Below are positions 54,301 to 64,000 of a stretch of 64,000 nt of DNA, in pieces. Position 1 is the first letter of the stretch. Every line of letters starts with the position of its first letter. The translations under genes were made by a program, and so were the position numbers. Source of the stretch: Quisquiliibacterium transsilvanicum (GTDB taxonomy: Bacteria > Pseudomonadota > Gammaproteobacteria > Burkholderiales > Burkholderiaceae_E); NCBI RefSeq assembly GCF_014202215.1, contig NZ_JACHGB010000006.1:1-64000 (forward strand). The letters run 5' to 3'. Under the pieces are notes generated by a model. The model had not been told where the DNA came from and searched no databases. It saw only the letters and a program-made list of their open reading frames with translations.

Positions 54301-55458
54301 CTCGAGCAGTTTCGTGCGCAGCGGCTCGCCGCGCATGCCGCCGTCGGCGCCGAGCTGGTCCGGCGCGAACCAGCGCAGCTCGAAGCGGGCGACGTCCACC
54401 TCATGGATCTTGCCCAGGTTGTGGGCCAGCCGGGTGACCTCCAGCCAGTTGCCGTCGGGGTCGACCATCCGCCACCAGGCGAGGTTGTCGAGCGCGGTGC
54501 CCCAGAGCACGGCCTTCTTGCCGCCGGCGTTCATCGCGACGTTGCCGCCAATGCAGGAGGCGTCGATCGAGGTTGGATCCACCGCGAACACCAGGCCGGC
54601 GCGCTCGGCTGCGTCAGTGACGCGGCGGGTGACCACTCCGGCCTCGGAGAACACCGTCGCGACCGGCTGATCGAGCCCCGGCAGCACGGTCCGCTCGACC
54701 GCCCCGAGCTTCTCGAGCTTCTCGGTGTTGATCACCGCCGACAGCGCGGTCAGCGGAACTGCGCCGCCGGTGTAGCCGGTGCCGCCGCCGCGCGGGATGA
54801 TCGTGAGGCCGAGCTCGATGCAGCCTGCCACCAGGCCGGCGATCTCGGCTTCGCCATCGGGCATGAGCACGACGAAGGGATACTCGACGCGCCAGTCGGT
54901 GGCATCGGTGACGTGCGAGACACGCGACATCGCGTCGAACTTGATGTTGTCGCGGTCGGTGTGCCTGGCCAGCAGCCGCAGCGCGCGGCGCCGCAGCCCG
55001 TCGGCCTGGCCGAACTCGCGTTCGAAGGCCGAGACCGATTCGCGCGCCAGCGCCACCAGTCTGCTCACCCGCTCGCTGCGGGCCCCGGACTGCGAGGTTG
55101 CCTCGCCGCTCGCCTGCTCCAGGTCGAGCTCGCGCCGGCGGTCGATCTCGCCGAGCCGGTGGTGCAGCGCCTCGATCAGCAGGCGCCGGCGCCGCGGGTT
55201 GTCGATCAGGTCGTCCTGCAGGTAGGGATTGCGCCGGACCACCCACAGGTCGCCCAGCACCTCGAACAGCATGCGCGCCGAGCGGCCGGTACGCCGCTCC
55301 CCGCGCAATTCGTCCAGGATGCGCCAGGCCTCGTCGCCCAGCAGTCTGATCACGATCTCGCGATCGGAGAACGAGGTGTAGTTGTAGGGGATCTCGCGCA
55401 GGCGAGCAGGTGCGGCGGCCTCGGGGCGCAGCGCAGAAACCGGGATGGGCGCATTCAT
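51376..55458 (-). CDS. Giant FAD-linked oxidase/Fe-S protein (DUF3683)
   Basis: A 1360-aa protein that joins parts normally separate. The N-terminal 150 residues are the DUF3683 region ([21 protein letters not shown]). A GlcD-type FAD-binding domain ([15 protein letters not shown]) and FAD-oxidase C domain follow to about 880. A two-[4Fe-4S] ferredoxin segment comes next ([22 protein letters not shown]), then a C-terminal CCG/heterodisulfide-reductase-like domain ([23 protein letters not shown]). It probably oxidises a 2-hydroxy acid such as D-lactate or D-2-hydroxyglutarate and passes electrons through its Fe-S clusters. The full architecture is typical of betaproteobacteria. No internal stop or frameshift is seen. 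Confidence 0.9.
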   Translation of the reverse strand: MNAPIPVSALRPEAAAPARLREIPYNYTSFSDREIVIRLLGDEAWRILDELRGERRTGRSARMLFEVLGDLWVVRRNPYLQDDLIDNPRRRRLLIEALHHRLGEIDRRRELDLEQASGEATSQSGARSERVSRLVALARESVSAFEREFGQADGLRRRALRLLARHTDRDNIKFDAMSRVSHVTDATDWRVEYPFVVLMPDGEAEIAGLVAGCIELGLTIIPRGGGTGYTGGAVPLTALSAVINTEKLEKLGAVERTVLPGLDQPVATVFSEAGVVTRRVTDAAERAGLVFAVDPTSIDASCIGGNVAMNAGGKKAVLWGTALDNLAWWRMVDPDGNWLEVTRLAHNLGKIHEVDVARFELRWFAPDQLGADGGMRGEPLRTKLLEIEGRAFRKVGLGKDVTDKFLSGLPGVQKEGCDGLITSARWVLHRMPKHVRTVCLEFFGQPKDAVPSIVEIKDYLDGLSKALPAADAPRVLLAGLEHLDERYLRAVGYTTKSRRGGLPKMVLIGDIVGDEDEAVARAASEVVRIANSRAGEGFTAVSPEARKAFWADRSRTAAIARHTNAFKINEDVVIPLPRMGEYTDGIERINIELSTRNKLRLLDELDAVLAGDLPAGKRGDADSDPRATGELLAAHLGEARALISRTRERWRFLLDEIDLPLAEAIGRFGAVGLSHLLPDARARIDADEREQAPAERRARLFHMLQDRSIRVSWKTEVRAPLCGILQGQPFEALLKACDDSHRRVLRSRVFVALHMHAGDGNVHTNIPVNSDDYPMLKEAEAAVARIMALARSLDGVISGEHGIGITKLEFLGEDEIAAFRDYKTRIDPEGRFNKGKLLPGGDLRNAYTPSFGLMGAESLILQQSDIGSIADSVSNCLRCGKCKPVCSTHVPRANLLYSPRNKILATSLLVEAFLYEEQTRRGVSIRHWDEFSDVADHCTVCHKCLTPCPVDIDFGDVSMNMRNLLRKMGKKKFNPGNAAAMFFLNATDPDTINATRAAMVGVGYRAQRFANDLLKRFAGAQTRKPPATVGKAPLVSPPLKSQVIHFINKKMPGNLPKKTARALLDIEDHRYVPIIRDPKATSADTEAVFYFPGCGSERLFSQVGLATQAMLWHVGVQTVLPPGYLCCGYPQRGSGQFDKADKIITDNRVLFHRLATTLNYLDIRTVVVSCGTCYDQLAGYEFEKIFPGCRIVDIHEFLMEKGVKLEGVTGARYMYHDPCHSPIKQYQPLTVVNALMNESLNGRIEKNDRCCGESGTLAVSRPDISTQVRFRKEEEMRRGADALRAIPVVGADGSEAAFDGPVKVLTSCPSCLQGMWRYSEDAKVDADYVVIEIARHVLGQHWLPEFVGRANDGGIERVLL

Positions 55459-55515
55459 GGAACCACGAATTCTAGCCGGCCCGCCGCCGGCCTGCAGCCT
55501 CGGCGCGGCCCGGAG

Positions 55516-56007
55516 TCAGCCGCCCGTGAAGGGCCTGAGCAGCCAGCGCCACCAGTCGTTGGGCACCCACAGCAGCAGCGCGGTCATCGTGGTGTAGCGC
55601 AGGAACTTGCCCACCGCCATCCAGAACACGCTGGGCCAGAAGGCCATGCGCAGCCAGCCGGCCACCGCGCACAGCGGGTCGCCCACTGCGGGCAGCCACG
55701 AGAAGAACATCGCCTTGGGTCCCAGGCGCTCCAGCCAGCGGATGTGCGCCGCCCGGTGCTTGCCGACCGCGACGTGCGCCCCCCAGCCCAGCCAGTAGTC
55801 GACCATGCCGCCCAGCGTGTTGCCGGCGGTGGCGACCAGCACCACGGTCCAGAACTGGTCGGGGTTCAGCTTGGCGAAACCGAAGACGGCCGGCTCCGAG
55901 CCCATCGGCAGCAGGGTCGCCGACACGAAGGCGATGGCGAACACCGACGCCAGTCCGTGGGCTGGCAGCGCGAACCATTCGATCAGCCGGTGGGCGAGCT
56001 CTTCCAT
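55516..56007 (-). CDS. YqaA-like SNARE-associated (VTT) membrane protein
   Basis: A 163-aa inner-membrane protein of the YqaA/DedA-related group: FVSATLLPMGSEPAVFG, TAGNTLGGMVDYWLGW and FFSWLPAVGDPLCAVAGWLRM. The start is taken at MEELAHRLIEW; the longer frame adds nine residues without membrane or family character. DedA-type proteins affect lipid carrier recycling and envelope integrity; YqaA itself is uncharacterised. Confidence 0.88.
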   Translation of the reverse strand: MEELAHRLIEWFALPAHGLASVFAIAFVSATLLPMGSEPAVFGFAKLNPDQFWTVVLVATAGNTLGGMVDYWLGWGAHVAVGKHRAAHIRWLERLGPKAMFFSWLPAVGDPLCAVAGWLRMAFWPSVFWMAVGKFLRYTTMTALLLWVPNDWWRWLLRPFTGG

Positions 56008-56104
56008 CGGGCGGCAGTCTAGCAGCGCATGCACGCGTAGAATCGCGCCCCAGGAGATGCGCCCTGAACGCTCCCCGCCCAGGGGCTGCGGACGCCATGA
56101 ATCG

Positions 56105-57700
56105 ATGACGAGCTACCTGAAACGCATCCTGAACGCGCGCGTCTACGACGTTGCCGAGGAAACCCCGCTCGACCTCGCCCCTGAGCTCAGCCAGCGCATC
56201 GGCAACACGCTGCTGATCAAGCGCGAGGACATGCAGCAGGTGTTCTCCTTCAAACTGCGCGGCGCCTACAACAAGATGGCGCACCTCAGCCAGGAGCAGC
56301 TGGCGCGCGGGGTGATCGCCGCGTCGGCCGGCAACCACGCGCAGGGCGTGGCGCTGGCCGCCCGGCGGCTGGGCTGCCGCGCGGTGATCGTGATGCCGGT
56401 GACCACTCCGCAATTGAAGATCACCGCGGTGCGGGCCCGCGGCGGCGAGGTGGTTCTGCATGGCGACTCCTACAGCGATGCCGCCACGCACGCCGCGGAG
56501 CTGCAGCAGTTGCAGGGGCTGACCTACGTCCACCCGTTCGACGATCCGGACGTGATCGCGGGCCAGGGCACGATCGGCATGGAGATCCTGCGCCAGCACC
56601 AGGGCCCTCTGCACGCGATCTTCGTGTCGATCGGCGGCGGCGGGCTGGCGGCGGGGGTCGCCGCCTACGTCAAGCAGGTGCGCCCCGAGGTGAAGGTGAT
56701 CGGCGTGCAGACCACCGACTCGGACGCGATGGCGCGGTCGCTGGCCGCCTCGCGCCGGATCGAATTGCACGACGTGGGGCTCTTCTCGGACGGCACCGCG
56801 GTGAAGAAGGTCGGCGAGGAAACGTACCGGCTGTGCAAGGAGTACCTCGACGAGGTGATCCTGGTCGACACCGACGCGCTGTGCGCGGCGATCAAGGATG
56901 TCTTCCAGGACACTCGCGCGGTGCTCGAGCCCGCCGGCGCGCTGGCGATCGCTGGAGCCAAGGCCTATGCGGAGCGCGAGGGCATCCGCGGCCAGACGCT
57001 GGTGGCAGTGGCCTCGGGGGCCAACATGAACTTCGACCGCCTGCGCTTCGTCGCCGAGCGCGCCGAGATCGGCGAGCAGCGCGAGGCGGTCTTTGCGGTC
57101 ACGATCCCGGAGGAGCGCGGCAGCTTCCGCCGCTTCTGCGAGCTGGTCGGACCGCGCAACGTCACCGAGTTCAACTACCGCATCGCCGACGCCCGCCAGG
57201 CGCACGTGTTCGTCGGCATCCAGGTGGCCAGCCGGGCCGAGGGCGCCGCGATCGCCGCCGATTTCGAAGGCGCCGGCTTCGGCATCCTCGACCTCACCGA
57301 CGACGAGCTCGGCAAGCTGCACATCCGGCACATGGTCGGCGGGCACTCGGCGCTGGCCCGCGACGAGGTGCTGTACCGCTTCGAGTTCCCGGAGCGGCCC
57401 GGTGCGCTGATGCGCTTCCTGTCGAGCATGGATCCGGACTGGAACATCTCGCTGTTCCACTACCGCAACCACGGCGCCGACTACGGCCGAATCCTGGTCG
57501 GAATGCAGGTTCCGCCGGAGGACAAGCGCGAGTTCAAGGCCTTCCTGGCCACCCTCGGCTACCGCTACTGGGACGAGACGCAGCACCCCGCCTACCGGCT
57601 GTTCCTGGCGGCCAACGGCGAGGCCATCGGCCCGGCGCCTGCGCCGCCGAGCGCGCGCAGGCGGAGCGGTCCTGCGCCACGCAAGGGCCAGGCGGTATAA
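56105..57700 (+). CDS. ilvA: Threonine ammonia-lyase, biosynthetic
   Basis: A 531-aa PLP enzyme, first step of isoleucine synthesis (threonine to 2-oxobutanoate and ammonia). The PLP lysine is in [11 protein letters not shown], the ring-binding loop is [10 protein letters not shown], and the phosphate-binding glycines are GGGGLAAG. Two C-terminal ACT-like regulatory domains at about 335-510 ([49 protein letters not shown]) mark the isoleucine-inhibited biosynthetic form. A Pro/Arg tail ends the protein. The stop codon forms part of the hemA -10 box. Confidence 0.95.
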   Translation: MTSYLKRILNARVYDVAEETPLDLAPELSQRIGNTLLIKREDMQQVFSFKLRGAYNKMAHLSQEQLARGVIAASAGNHAQGVALAARRLGCRAVIVMPVTTPQLKITAVRARGGEVVLHGDSYSDAATHAAELQQLQGLTYVHPFDDPDVIAGQGTIGMEILRQHQGPLHAIFVSIGGGGLAAGVAAYVKQVRPEVKVIGVQTTDSDAMARSLAASRRIELHDVGLFSDGTAVKKVGEETYRLCKEYLDEVILVDTDALCAAIKDVFQDTRAVLEPAGALAIAGAKAYAEREGIRGQTLVAVASGANMNFDRLRFVAERAEIGEQREAVFAVTIPEERGSFRRFCELVGPRNVTEFNYRIADARQAHVFVGIQVASRAEGAAIAADFEGAGFGILDLTDDELGKLHIRHMVGGHSALARDEVLYRFEFPERPGALMRFLSSMDPDWNISLFHYRNHGADYGRILVGMQVPPEDKREFKAFLATLGYRYWDETQHPAYRLFLAANGEAIGPAPAPPSARRRSGPAPRKGQAV

Positions 57701-57701
57701 T
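57696..57701 (+). promoter_or_regulatory. hemA promoter -10 box overlapping the ilvA stop
   Basis: TATAAT, a perfect -10 hexamer, shares its bases 57698-57700 with the ilvA TAA. Transcription would start near 57708, leaving a leader of only about 15 bases before hemA and no Shine-Dalgarno sequence. No -35 is evident. Confidence 0.6.
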
Positions 57702-57722
57702 TTCCCATTTATTCAAGCAGTT

Positions 57723-59027
57723 ATGTACCTCCTGACGCTCGGACTCAACCATGCCACCGCGCCGCTCTCGCTGCGCGAGAAGGTGTCGTTCCCGGGCGAC
57801 AGAATCAGCGACGCGCTCGCCGACCTCGGCGCCCGGCTGCGCCGCCTGGTGCCCGAACAGGCCATTCTCTCCACCTGCAACCGCACCGAGATCTACTGCG
57901 CAACGCCGGATCCGGGCGACGCGCGCGGCGCGCTCACCGAATGGCTGTCGACCCGCCAGGGGCTGCCCGGCGGCCAGCTCGACTCCCATCTGTACGCTCT
58001 GCCCGGCGACGAAGCGGTCCGCCATGCCTTCCGCGTTGCCGCCGGCCTGGACTCCATGGTGATCGGCGAGCCGCAGATCCTGGGGCAGATGAAAGAGGCG
58101 ATGCGGGTGGCGCATGACGCCGGGGCGCTCGGCGCCAATCTGCACCAGCTGTTCCAGCGCTCGTTCGCGGTGGCCAAGGAGGTGCGCACCACCACCGAGA
58201 TCGGCGCGCACTCGGTCTCGATGGCCGCCGGCGCGGTCCGGCTCGCACGGCGGATCTTCGAGGACCTGCGCGAGACCTCGGTGCTGTTCGTCGGGGCCGG
58301 CGAGATGATCGAGCTCTGCGCGACGCACTTCGCAGCGCAGCACCCCAGGCGCATCGCGATCGCCAACCGGACGATCGAGCGCGGCGAGCGGCTCGCCCAG
58401 CGCTTCAACGCCGACACCCTGCGGCTTGCCGAGCTGCCCGACTCCCTCGAGAAATTCGACATCGTGGTGTCCTGCACCGCGAGCACGCTGCCGATCATCG
58501 GGCTGGGAATGGTCGAGCGCGCCTCGCGCGCGCGCCGCCGCAAGCCGATCTTCATGGTGGACCTGGCCGTGCCGCGCGACATCGAGCAGGAAGTGTCGCG
58601 GCTCGACGACGTCTACCTGTACACCGTCGACGACCTCGGCCGGCTCGCGCAGAGCGCCGTCGAGAGCCGCCGCGCGGCGGTCGCCCAGGCCGAGGCGATC
58701 ATCGAAACCCGGGTGGATGGCTTCATGCAGTGGCTGTCGTCCAGGGAGATGGTGCCGATGATCCGCCAGCTCAACGACCGCGGCGAGGCCATCCGGCAGG
58801 CGGAACTCGACCGGGCCCGGCGGATGCTGGCCCGCGGCGACGACCCGGAAGCGGTGCTCGAGGCGCTCGCGCACGGCCTCACCGGCAAGTTCCTGCACGG
58901 TCCGATGACGCTGGTCCACCACGCCCACCTGGAGCGCGACGCGCTCGGCCGCATCGTGGAGCACCTGCTGCCAGAGCCCGGCGGCCATCCTCCCGCCGAC
59001 GCGCCGCCGAGCCCGCCGATCCGATGA
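57723..59027 (+). CDS. hemA: Glutamyl-tRNA reductase
   Basis: A 434-aa GluTR, first step of C5-pathway tetrapyrrole synthesis. [16 protein letters not shown] opens the protein, the catalytic cysteine is in [10 protein letters not shown], and [13 protein letters not shown] and the NADPH domain ([14 protein letters not shown]) are present. A helical dimerisation domain of about 100 residues ends it. It overlaps prfA by 4 bases (ATGA), the common hemA-prfA arrangement. Confidence 0.97.
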   Translation: MYLLTLGLNHATAPLSLREKVSFPGDRISDALADLGARLRRLVPEQAILSTCNRTEIYCATPDPGDARGALTEWLSTRQGLPGGQLDSHLYALPGDEAVRHAFRVAAGLDSMVIGEPQILGQMKEAMRVAHDAGALGANLHQLFQRSFAVAKEVRTTTEIGAHSVSMAAGAVRLARRIFEDLRETSVLFVGAGEMIELCATHFAAQHPRRIAIANRTIERGERLAQRFNADTLRLAELPDSLEKFDIVVSCTASTLPIIGLGMVERASRARRRKPIFMVDLAVPRDIEQEVSRLDDVYLYTVDDLGRLAQSAVESRRAAVAQAEAIIETRVDGFMQWLSSREMVPMIRQLNDRGEAIRQAELDRARRMLARGDDPEAVLEALAHGLTGKFLHGPMTLVHHAHLERDALGRIVEHLLPEPGGHPPADAPPSPPIR

Positions 59028-60112
59028 AGGACTCGATGCTGACCAAGCTCGAGCGGCTCGAACGCCGGCTCGAGGAGGTCAACCGCCTGCTCTCTTCCGA
59101 AGCAGCCACCCGCGACCAGGCGGGGTTTCGCCAGCTGAACCGCGAGCGTGCCGACCTCAGCCAGGTGATCGACCACTACCACGCATGGCGGCGCGCCACC
59201 GAGGATGCCGCCGCGGCCGGGGAGATGCGCGCAGACCCCGAGATGCGCGAGTTCGCCGACGAGGAAGGGGCCGCCGCCGCCGCTCGCGCCGAACTGGAGC
59301 TGTCGGTGCTCGAGCGCCTGCTGCTGCCCCGTGACCCGGATGACGATCGGGACGTCATCCTCGAGATCCGCGCGGGAGCCGGCGGCGACGAATCGGCCCT
59401 GTTCGCCGGCAGCCTGCTGCGCATGTACCTGCGCTACGCCGAGCGCCTGCGCTGGCAGACCGAGCTGATGTCCGAGAGCCCCTCCGATCTCGGCGGCTAC
59501 CGCGAGGTCATCGTTCGGATCACCGGCGACCGGGTGTTCGCGCGGCTCAAGTTCGAGTCCGGCGGGCATCGGGTGCAGCGGGTGCCGGAAACCGAGGCCC
59601 AGGGCCGCATCCACACCTCGGCGTGCACCGTGGCGGTGATGCCCGAGGCCGACGAGCAGGGCGAGGTCCAGATCGCCCCGGACGATCTGCGCATCGACGT
59701 GTTCCGCGCCTCGGGTGCCGGCGGACAGCACGTCAACAAGACCGAATCGGCAGTGCGCATCACCCACCTGCCCACCGGAATCGTCGTCGAGTGCCAGGAC
59801 GACCGCTCGCAGCACCGCAACCGCGAAAAGGCGATGCGGGTGCTTGCGGCCCGGCTCAAGGACCGCCGGCTGCAGGAGGCCCACGCGAAGGAGTCGGCGC
59901 ACCGCAAGTCGCTGATCGGCTCCGGCGACCGCTCCGAACGCATCCGCACCTACAACTTCCCCCAGGGCCGGGTGACCGACCACCGGATCAACCTCACGCT
60001 CTACAAGATCGAGCGCGTCATGGACGGCGAGCTCGATGAGCTGATCGATGCGCTCGGCGCGGCGCTGCAGGCCGAGCAGCTTGCCGCGATGGCGGAGGAG
60101 TCGGTCGCCTGA
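59024..60112 (+). CDS. prfA: Peptide chain release factor 1
   Basis: A 362-aa RF1 recognising UAA and UAG. The stop-codon reading loop is [19 protein letters not shown], with P-E-T at the 'PxT' position. The catalytic GGQ is in [12 protein letters not shown]. Length and domain order are standard. It is coupled to hemA by ATGA and is followed by a minisatellite before prmC, which encodes the enzyme that methylates the GGQ glutamine. Confidence 0.97.
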   Translation: MKDSMLTKLERLERRLEEVNRLLSSEAATRDQAGFRQLNRERADLSQVIDHYHAWRRATEDAAAAGEMRADPEMREFADEEGAAAAARAELELSVLERLLLPRDPDDDRDVILEIRAGAGGDESALFAGSLLRMYLRYAERLRWQTELMSESPSDLGGYREVIVRITGDRVFARLKFESGGHRVQRVPETEAQGRIHTSACTVAVMPEADEQGEVQIAPDDLRIDVFRASGAGGQHVNKTESAVRITHLPTGIVVECQDDRSQHRNREKAMRVLAARLKDRRLQEAHAKESAHRKSLIGSGDRSERIRTYNFPQGRVTDHRINLTLYKIERVMDGELDELIDALGAALQAEQLAAMAEESVA

Positions 60113-60117
60113 GCGGC

Positions 60118-60207
60118 GCCCCGCCCCTGCACGCCCCGCCCCTGCACGCCCCGCCCCTGCACGCCCCGCCCCTGCACGCCCCGCCCCTGCACGCCCCGCC
60201 CCTGCAC
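60118..60207. repeat. Six-copy 15-bp minisatellite between prfA and prmC
   Basis: GCCCCGCCCCTGCAC is repeated six times without a mismatch, beginning 5 bases after the prfA stop. Because 15 is a multiple of three, the unit stays open in several frames; in the prmC frame it would read as ARPAP repeats, but no start codon precedes it there. It lies in the untranslated gap and could vary in copy number. Confidence 0.92.
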
Positions 60208-60239
60208 GCACGCACCCTCGACATCCTCAGCGCCTCCCG

Positions 60240-61073
60240 GTGACCACCTACGATTCGCTGACCACCGCCAGCCTGCTGCCCCGCGCCGAGGCGCGCGCGC
60301 TGCTCGAGCACGCAAGCGGCCGCCGGCGCGAGTGGCTGATCGCACATGGCGACGAAGAAGCCCCGGAGGCGGTGGCCGCGGCCTTCGCCGAACTGGCCCG
60401 GCGCAGGCGCGCCGGCGAGCCGCTCGCCTACCTGGTGGGCTGGCGCGAGTTCCACGGCCGCCGCTTCGAGGTCTGCGAGGGCATCCTGATCCCCAGAGCC
60501 GACACCGAAGTCGCGGTGCGCTGGGCCTGCAGCGTCGCGGCGCAGCGCGGCCGCGTGCTGGACCTCGGCACCGGCAGCGGCGCGATCGCAGTGAGCCTGG
60601 CCCTGGAACGGCCGGATCTCGCGGTGGAGGCCACCGACGTCAGCCCGGTGGCGGTCGAGGTGGCGGCGCGCAACGCGCAGGCGCTCGGCGCCAGCGCGCT
60701 GCGGGTGCGCCAGGGCAACTGGTACGCGGCCCTGGACGAGGACGAACGCTTCGACCTGATCGTCGCCAATCCGCCCTACCTGGCTGCGGACGACCCCCAC
60801 CTCGCACTGGGCGACCTGCGCCACGAGCCGGCGTCGGCGCTCACCGACGGCGCCGACGGTCTGCGCGCGCTGGCGGCGATCGTCGCAGGGGCGGCAGCAC
60901 GCCTGCGGGCCGGCGGCTGGCTGGGCGTGGAGCACGGCTGGACCCAAGGGGCCGCAGTGCGCACGCTGCTGGCGAACGCCGGCTTCGGGAAAGTGCGCAC
61001 GCTTCGCGACGACGAAGACCGAGACCGGCTCACCGTCGGGCAGGCTCCAGCTGCTCCGGCACAGGCTGGATGA
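60240..61073 (+). CDS. prmC: Release factor glutamine methyltransferase PrmC
   Basis: A 277-aa SAM-dependent methyltransferase that modifies the glutamine of the GGQ motif in release factors. The N-terminal release-factor-binding domain is at 1-90 (EPLAYLVGWREFHGRRFEV), the SAM site is VLDLGTGSGAIAVSLA, and the substrate motif is ANPPYL. The start is GTG at 60240 (VTTYDSLTTASLL); no clear Shine-Dalgarno sequence is present. The start-proximal 5' region is the minisatellite. Confidence 0.94.
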   Translation: MTTYDSLTTASLLPRAEARALLEHASGRRREWLIAHGDEEAPEAVAAAFAELARRRRAGEPLAYLVGWREFHGRRFEVCEGILIPRADTEVAVRWACSVAAQRGRVLDLGTGSGAIAVSLALERPDLAVEATDVSPVAVEVAARNAQALGASALRVRQGNWYAALDEDERFDLIVANPPYLAADDPHLALGDLRHEPASALTDGADGLRALAAIVAGAAARLRAGGWLGVEHGWTQGAAVRTLLANAGFGKVRTLRDDEDRDRLTVGQAPAAPAQAG

Positions 61074-61105
61074 CTGCGGCGCCCGCAGGGTCAAGCAGCC
61101 CCGCT

Positions 61106-61135
61106 TTGACCCGAGGCCCGGCAGTTGCCTAGAAT
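61106..61135 (+). promoter_or_regulatory. grxD sigma-70-type promoter
   Basis: TTGACC (61106-61111) and TAGAAT (61130-61135) are spaced 18 bp apart, just after prmC and 27 bp before grxD. Confidence 0.6.
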
Positions 61136-61161
61136 CCCTGATTACGCTCGAGGAAGAAGAC

Positions 61162-61482
61162 ATGGACGCGAAGGATTTCATCCAGAAGACAGTGACCGAC
61201 AACCCGGTCGTGCTGTTCATGAAGGGCACCGCGCAGTTCCCGCAATGCGGGTTCTCCGGCCGCGCCATCCAGATCCTGCAGGCCTGCGGCGTGCACAACC
61301 TGACCACGATCAACGTGCTCGAGGACGACGACGTCCGCCAGGCGATCAAGGATTTCTCGAACTGGCCGACCATCCCCCAGCTCTACGTCAACGGCGAGTT
61401 CGTCGGCGGGGCGGACATCATGTACGAGATGTACCAGTCGGGCGAGCTCAAGAAGATCCTGCCGGAGCAGGCGGGCGCCTGA
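61162..61482 (+). CDS. grxD: Monothiol glutaredoxin Grx4-type
   Basis: A 106-aa CGFS-type glutaredoxin: the active site PQCGFSGRA, plus the glutathione-binding FSNWPTIPQLYVNGEFVGGADI. Such proteins carry [2Fe-2S] clusters to apo-proteins with glutathione. GAGGAAG precedes the ATG and a good promoter lies upstream. Confidence 0.96.
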   Translation: MDAKDFIQKTVTDNPVVLFMKGTAQFPQCGFSGRAIQILQACGVHNLTTINVLEDDDVRQAIKDFSNWPTIPQLYVNGEFVGGADIMYEMYQSGELKKILPEQAGA

Positions 61483-61491
61483 GCCTCGCGC

Positions 61492-63522
61492 TTGGTCGCT
61501 CCCCACGGATCCCCGGCGCCTGCCGCCGGGGACCTTGCTGTCCCTGACGCTTCGATCGCCGAAGCGGTCGCCGCGCTGCCCAGTCACGCCGATCCGACCG
61601 TCCTGATCGCACTGGTGCATGGGCTGCGCCCGGGGCGCAAGCGCGATCCGCAGGAGGCGATCGAAGCGGTGCGCGCGCTCACCCGGCGGCTCGTCGCGCA
61701 CCCGCCGAGCGCGCAGGCGCTGCGCACCAACATCGCCGAGATCCTGGCGGTGCGCCAGCATCGCTACCTGTACGCGGACACCGGGATCGCGCGCGCCGAG
61801 GGGGTGCTCCGCGGCATGCTGCGGCGCGTCGGCGCCAGGCTGCTGCCAAGGGCGCCGCACGGCAGCTACCTGCGCGACCTGTTCCTGCAGCTGTTCGATC
61901 GCGCGGACGACCATCTCTGGGTGCAGGCGGTGCCCGCCGACGACTGGCAGGCGCTCTGGAATGCCCTGGGAATCGAGGCGGAGTCCGCCCTGCCCGGCTT
62001 CAAGCGCGCCCAGCGCGAGATCCTCGAGGCGATGAACCTGCTCGCGGTGCGGCTGCAGACGCTGGCCAACGAGCCGGAGATCATCCGCCTGCACGTCGAC
62101 GAGCACAGCGACCCCACGGTGTTCGAGGCGCTGGCAACGCTGACGCGCGGTTTCGGGCGCGGCCTGTCGGGCTCGCCCGAGGCCTCGGAGTCGCGCCGGG
62201 CGGTGCTCCAGGATGCGATCGCAGAATGCGATCGCGAGCTCGCCAGGTGGCGCCGGCTGATGCAGGTGCATGGCACCACCTCCGAACTTTGACAGCAGCT
62301 GCTGGGCGCCGGACAGATGCTCGCGCGGTTGCGCATCCTGGCGCAGCTGGTCGCGCCGCGCAACGCCGAGGAGCGCTTCCGTCGCGGGCTTCGGCTGTTC
62401 CAGAAGCTGGTCGAGGAGCAGAACCTCGAGACCAGCCTGCGCCACCTCTGGCGCAGAAGCACCAACCTGCTGGCGCTGCAGATCACAGAGCAGGCTGGCA
62501 GGGCCGGCGAACACTACGTGGCCGACACCCGGCCGGAGTGGCTCTCGATGTTCCGGGCCGCCTTCGGCGCCGGCCTGATCGTGGGCCTGATGGCGCTGAT
62601 GAAGCTCGGCATCACCTCGCTGGACCTGCCGCCGCTCTGGCACGCGCTGGCGGTTTCGCTCAACTACGCGGCCGGCTTCGTCGTCATCCACCTGCTCCAC
62701 TTCACGGTCGCAACCAAGCAGCCGGCGATGACCGCGGCCCTGATCGCCTCGACGCTGCGCGCCGACCGCCACGGGCGCCGTTCCCTCTCCAGGCTCGCCA
62801 ATCTGATCGTCGCGATCTTCCGCACGCAGATGGTGGCGATCGCGGGCAACGTGCTGGCCGCCTTCCCCACCGCGGTGGGGCTCTTCCTGGCGGTGACCTG
62901 GCTCGCCGGGCCCGACTGGATCTCCGCGGGGAAGGCTGCGAAGCTGCTGCACGAGCAGCATCCCTTTGCCAGCCTCGCGCTGGTGCACGCCGCGATCGCA
63001 GGCGTCTGCCTCTACCTGGCGGGGGTGGTCGCCGGCTACTACGACAACCTGGGCGCGCTGACCCGCATGCCGGAGCGCATCCGGCGCGCGCCCTGGCTCG
63101 GCTGGCTGGCGCCCGCCACCCGCGACCGGCTCGCCGCCTACGTCGAGCGCAACCTCGGCGCGCTTGCCGGCAACGTCGTGTTCGGCTTCCTGCTGGGGAT
63201 GACAGGCTTCGTCGGGCTGCTGCTGGGCGCACCGCTGGACATCCGCCACGTCACCTTCTCCGCCGCCAACCTCGCCTTCGGAGCCGCGGCGACCGGATGG
63301 ACGCTGCCGTGGCACGAGCTCGCGCTGCTGTGCGTCGGCGTCTTCGCGGTCGGACTGGTCAACCTTGGGGTGAGCTTCACCCTCGCGCTCGGCACCGCAC
63401 TGCGCGCCAACGGAGTCCGCCTGACCGAGCAGCGCCGCCTCTGGGAGCTGCTCAAGCGGCGCTTCCTGCGCTCGCCCACCTCCTTCTTCTGGCCTCCGGC
63501 GCCGCGCGCGCCGCGCAGCTGA
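61492..63522 (+). pseudogene. Gcr/'site-specific recombinase' family gene interrupted by one in-frame TGA
   Basis: Two same-frame segments (61492-62289 and 62293-63522) read as one protein of about 676 aa, the usual size of this betaproteobacterial family (Neisseria Gcr, Pfam SpecificRecomb). They are parted only by TGA at 62290-62292. The first 266 residues are helical and soluble (LYADTGIARAEGVLRGMLRRVG). The rest holds about 7 membrane helices (YAAGFVVIHLLHFTVATKQPAMTAALIASTL). There is no frameshift. Either a recent nonsense mutation, a sequencing error or stop-codon read-through explains it. The second part could restart at ATG 62317. The first start is TTG. The family's 'recombinase' name is doubtful given its membrane topology. 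Confidence 0.8.
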
Positions 63523-63557
63523 GCCAGCGCTCGCAGGCGACTCGGTAGAATGCCGGC

Positions 63558-64000
63558 ATGTCCGCCAAGCGTCTGATCGTCGCAATCACCGGGGCCTCCG
63601 GCGCCGTCCACGGCGTGCGCCTGCTCGAAGCCCTGCGGGAGATCGGCGGCGTGGAGACGCACCTGGTGGTCACGCCCGCCGGCTGGCTCAACGCGGAGCA
63701 GGAACTGCAGCGCAGACGCCCTGAAATCGAGGCGCTGGCGGACGTCGTGCACGGCGTGCGGGAGGTCGGCGCCAGCATCGCGTCAGGCTCCTTCGCCACC
63801 GACGGCATGGTGGTGGCGCCCTGCTCCATGCGCACCCTGGCCGCGATCGCCCACGGGCTCTCGGACAACCTCGTGGCCCGCGCCGCCGACGTCACGCTGA
63901 AGGAGCGGCGCCGTCTCGTGCTGATGGTGCGCGAGACGCCGCTGAACCTCGCCCACCTGCGCAACATGGTCGCGGCCACCGAGATGGGCGCGATCGTCTA
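63558..64000 (+). CDS. ubiX: Flavin prenyltransferase UbiX (partial, cut by window end)
   Basis: The first 147 residues of Ubi[28 protein letters not shown], then [53 protein letters not shown]. It makes prenylated FMN for the decarboxylase UbiD. The protein is expected to continue about 50 residues past the window. TAGAAT sits 6 bases before the ATG and no Shine-Dalgarno sequence is seen, so the message may be leaderless. Confidence 0.95.
   Translation, partial: MSAKRLIVAITGASGAVHGVRLLEALREIGGVETHLVVTPAGWLNAEQELQRRRPEIEALADVVHGVREVGASIASGSFATDGMVVAPCSMRTLAAIAHGLSDNLVARAADVTLKERRRLVLMVRETPLNLAHLRNMVAATEMGAIV

Noticed and set aside
59580-59620. Altered stop-codon reading in RF1 (PET instead of PAT)
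   Set aside because: The middle residue of the PxT motif varies among normal RF1 proteins; Pro and Thr are kept.
60118-60207. CRISPR array
   Set aside because: Units are contiguous 15-mers with no spacers and no cas genes nearby; it is a minisatellite.
60048-60239. N-terminal ARPAP-repeat extension of PrmC
   Set aside because: The only upstream start in that frame is inside prfA, and PrmC homology begins right at the GTG at 60240.

Overview
The window is GC-rich chromosomal DNA, with short intergenic gaps, ATGA gene overlaps and GTG/TTG starts. The gene content points to a betaproteobacterium, most likely Burkholderiales: DUF971-ubiE-Tim44-like-ubiJ, a DUF3683-type FAD/Fe-S oxidase, hemA-prfA-prmC-grxD followed by a Gcr-type 'recombinase', and ureDAJBCEFG beside urtABCDE. 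No rRNA gene or species-level marker is present, so I do not name a species.

Left end (1-9 kb). The window opens on a 3' fragment of tRNA-Phe followed by a clean terminator, which looks like the scar of an element integrated to the left. Next, on the minus strand, come hipBA with two palindromic operators and a large protein joining a PD-(D/E)XK nuclease, a DUF2075 helicase and a complete-looking LexA-type autocleavage module. A lipoprotein, an intact PEP-CTERM protein and a broken second one follow. A winged-helix/ATPase regulator is transcribed divergently from them.

9-18.8 kb: cbpM-cbpA, a DUF302 protein, an M16 peptidase, a TRAP transporter (dctPQM) with a hairpin after the binding-protein gene, and single enzymes (alpha/beta hydrolase, nitroreductase, SnoaL-like protein).

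18.8-40 kb is a nitrogen-scavenging locus. One long minus-strand operon reads urtABCDE (urea/short-chain amide ABC uptake), fmdA, fmdB, amiE and a MoxR-type AAA ATPase/VWA pair (norQ/norD-like). Divergent from it is an NCS1 permease-hybrid histidine kinase fusion, a LuxR-type response regulator and ureD, then ureA-ureJ-ureB-ureC-ureE-ureF-ureG. Candidate sigma-54 promoters stand before the kinase gene and before ureA. The logic appears to be: import urea or amides, release ammonia with amidase, formamidase and urease, and control this by nitrogen status and probably by substrate sensing.

40-64 kb is mostly core metabolism: rnk, a short-chain dehydrogenase, a Kef-type antiporter, ybdK, ubiJ, rlpA, a Tim44-like protein, ubiE, DUF971, an unrecognised large protein, a HIT protein, a second dehydrogenase, the giant FAD/Fe-S oxidase, a YqaA-type membrane protein, ilvA, hemA, prfA, a 6 x 15-bp minisatellite, prmC, grxD, a Gcr-family gene broken by one in-frame TGA, and the start of ubiX, cut by the window edge.
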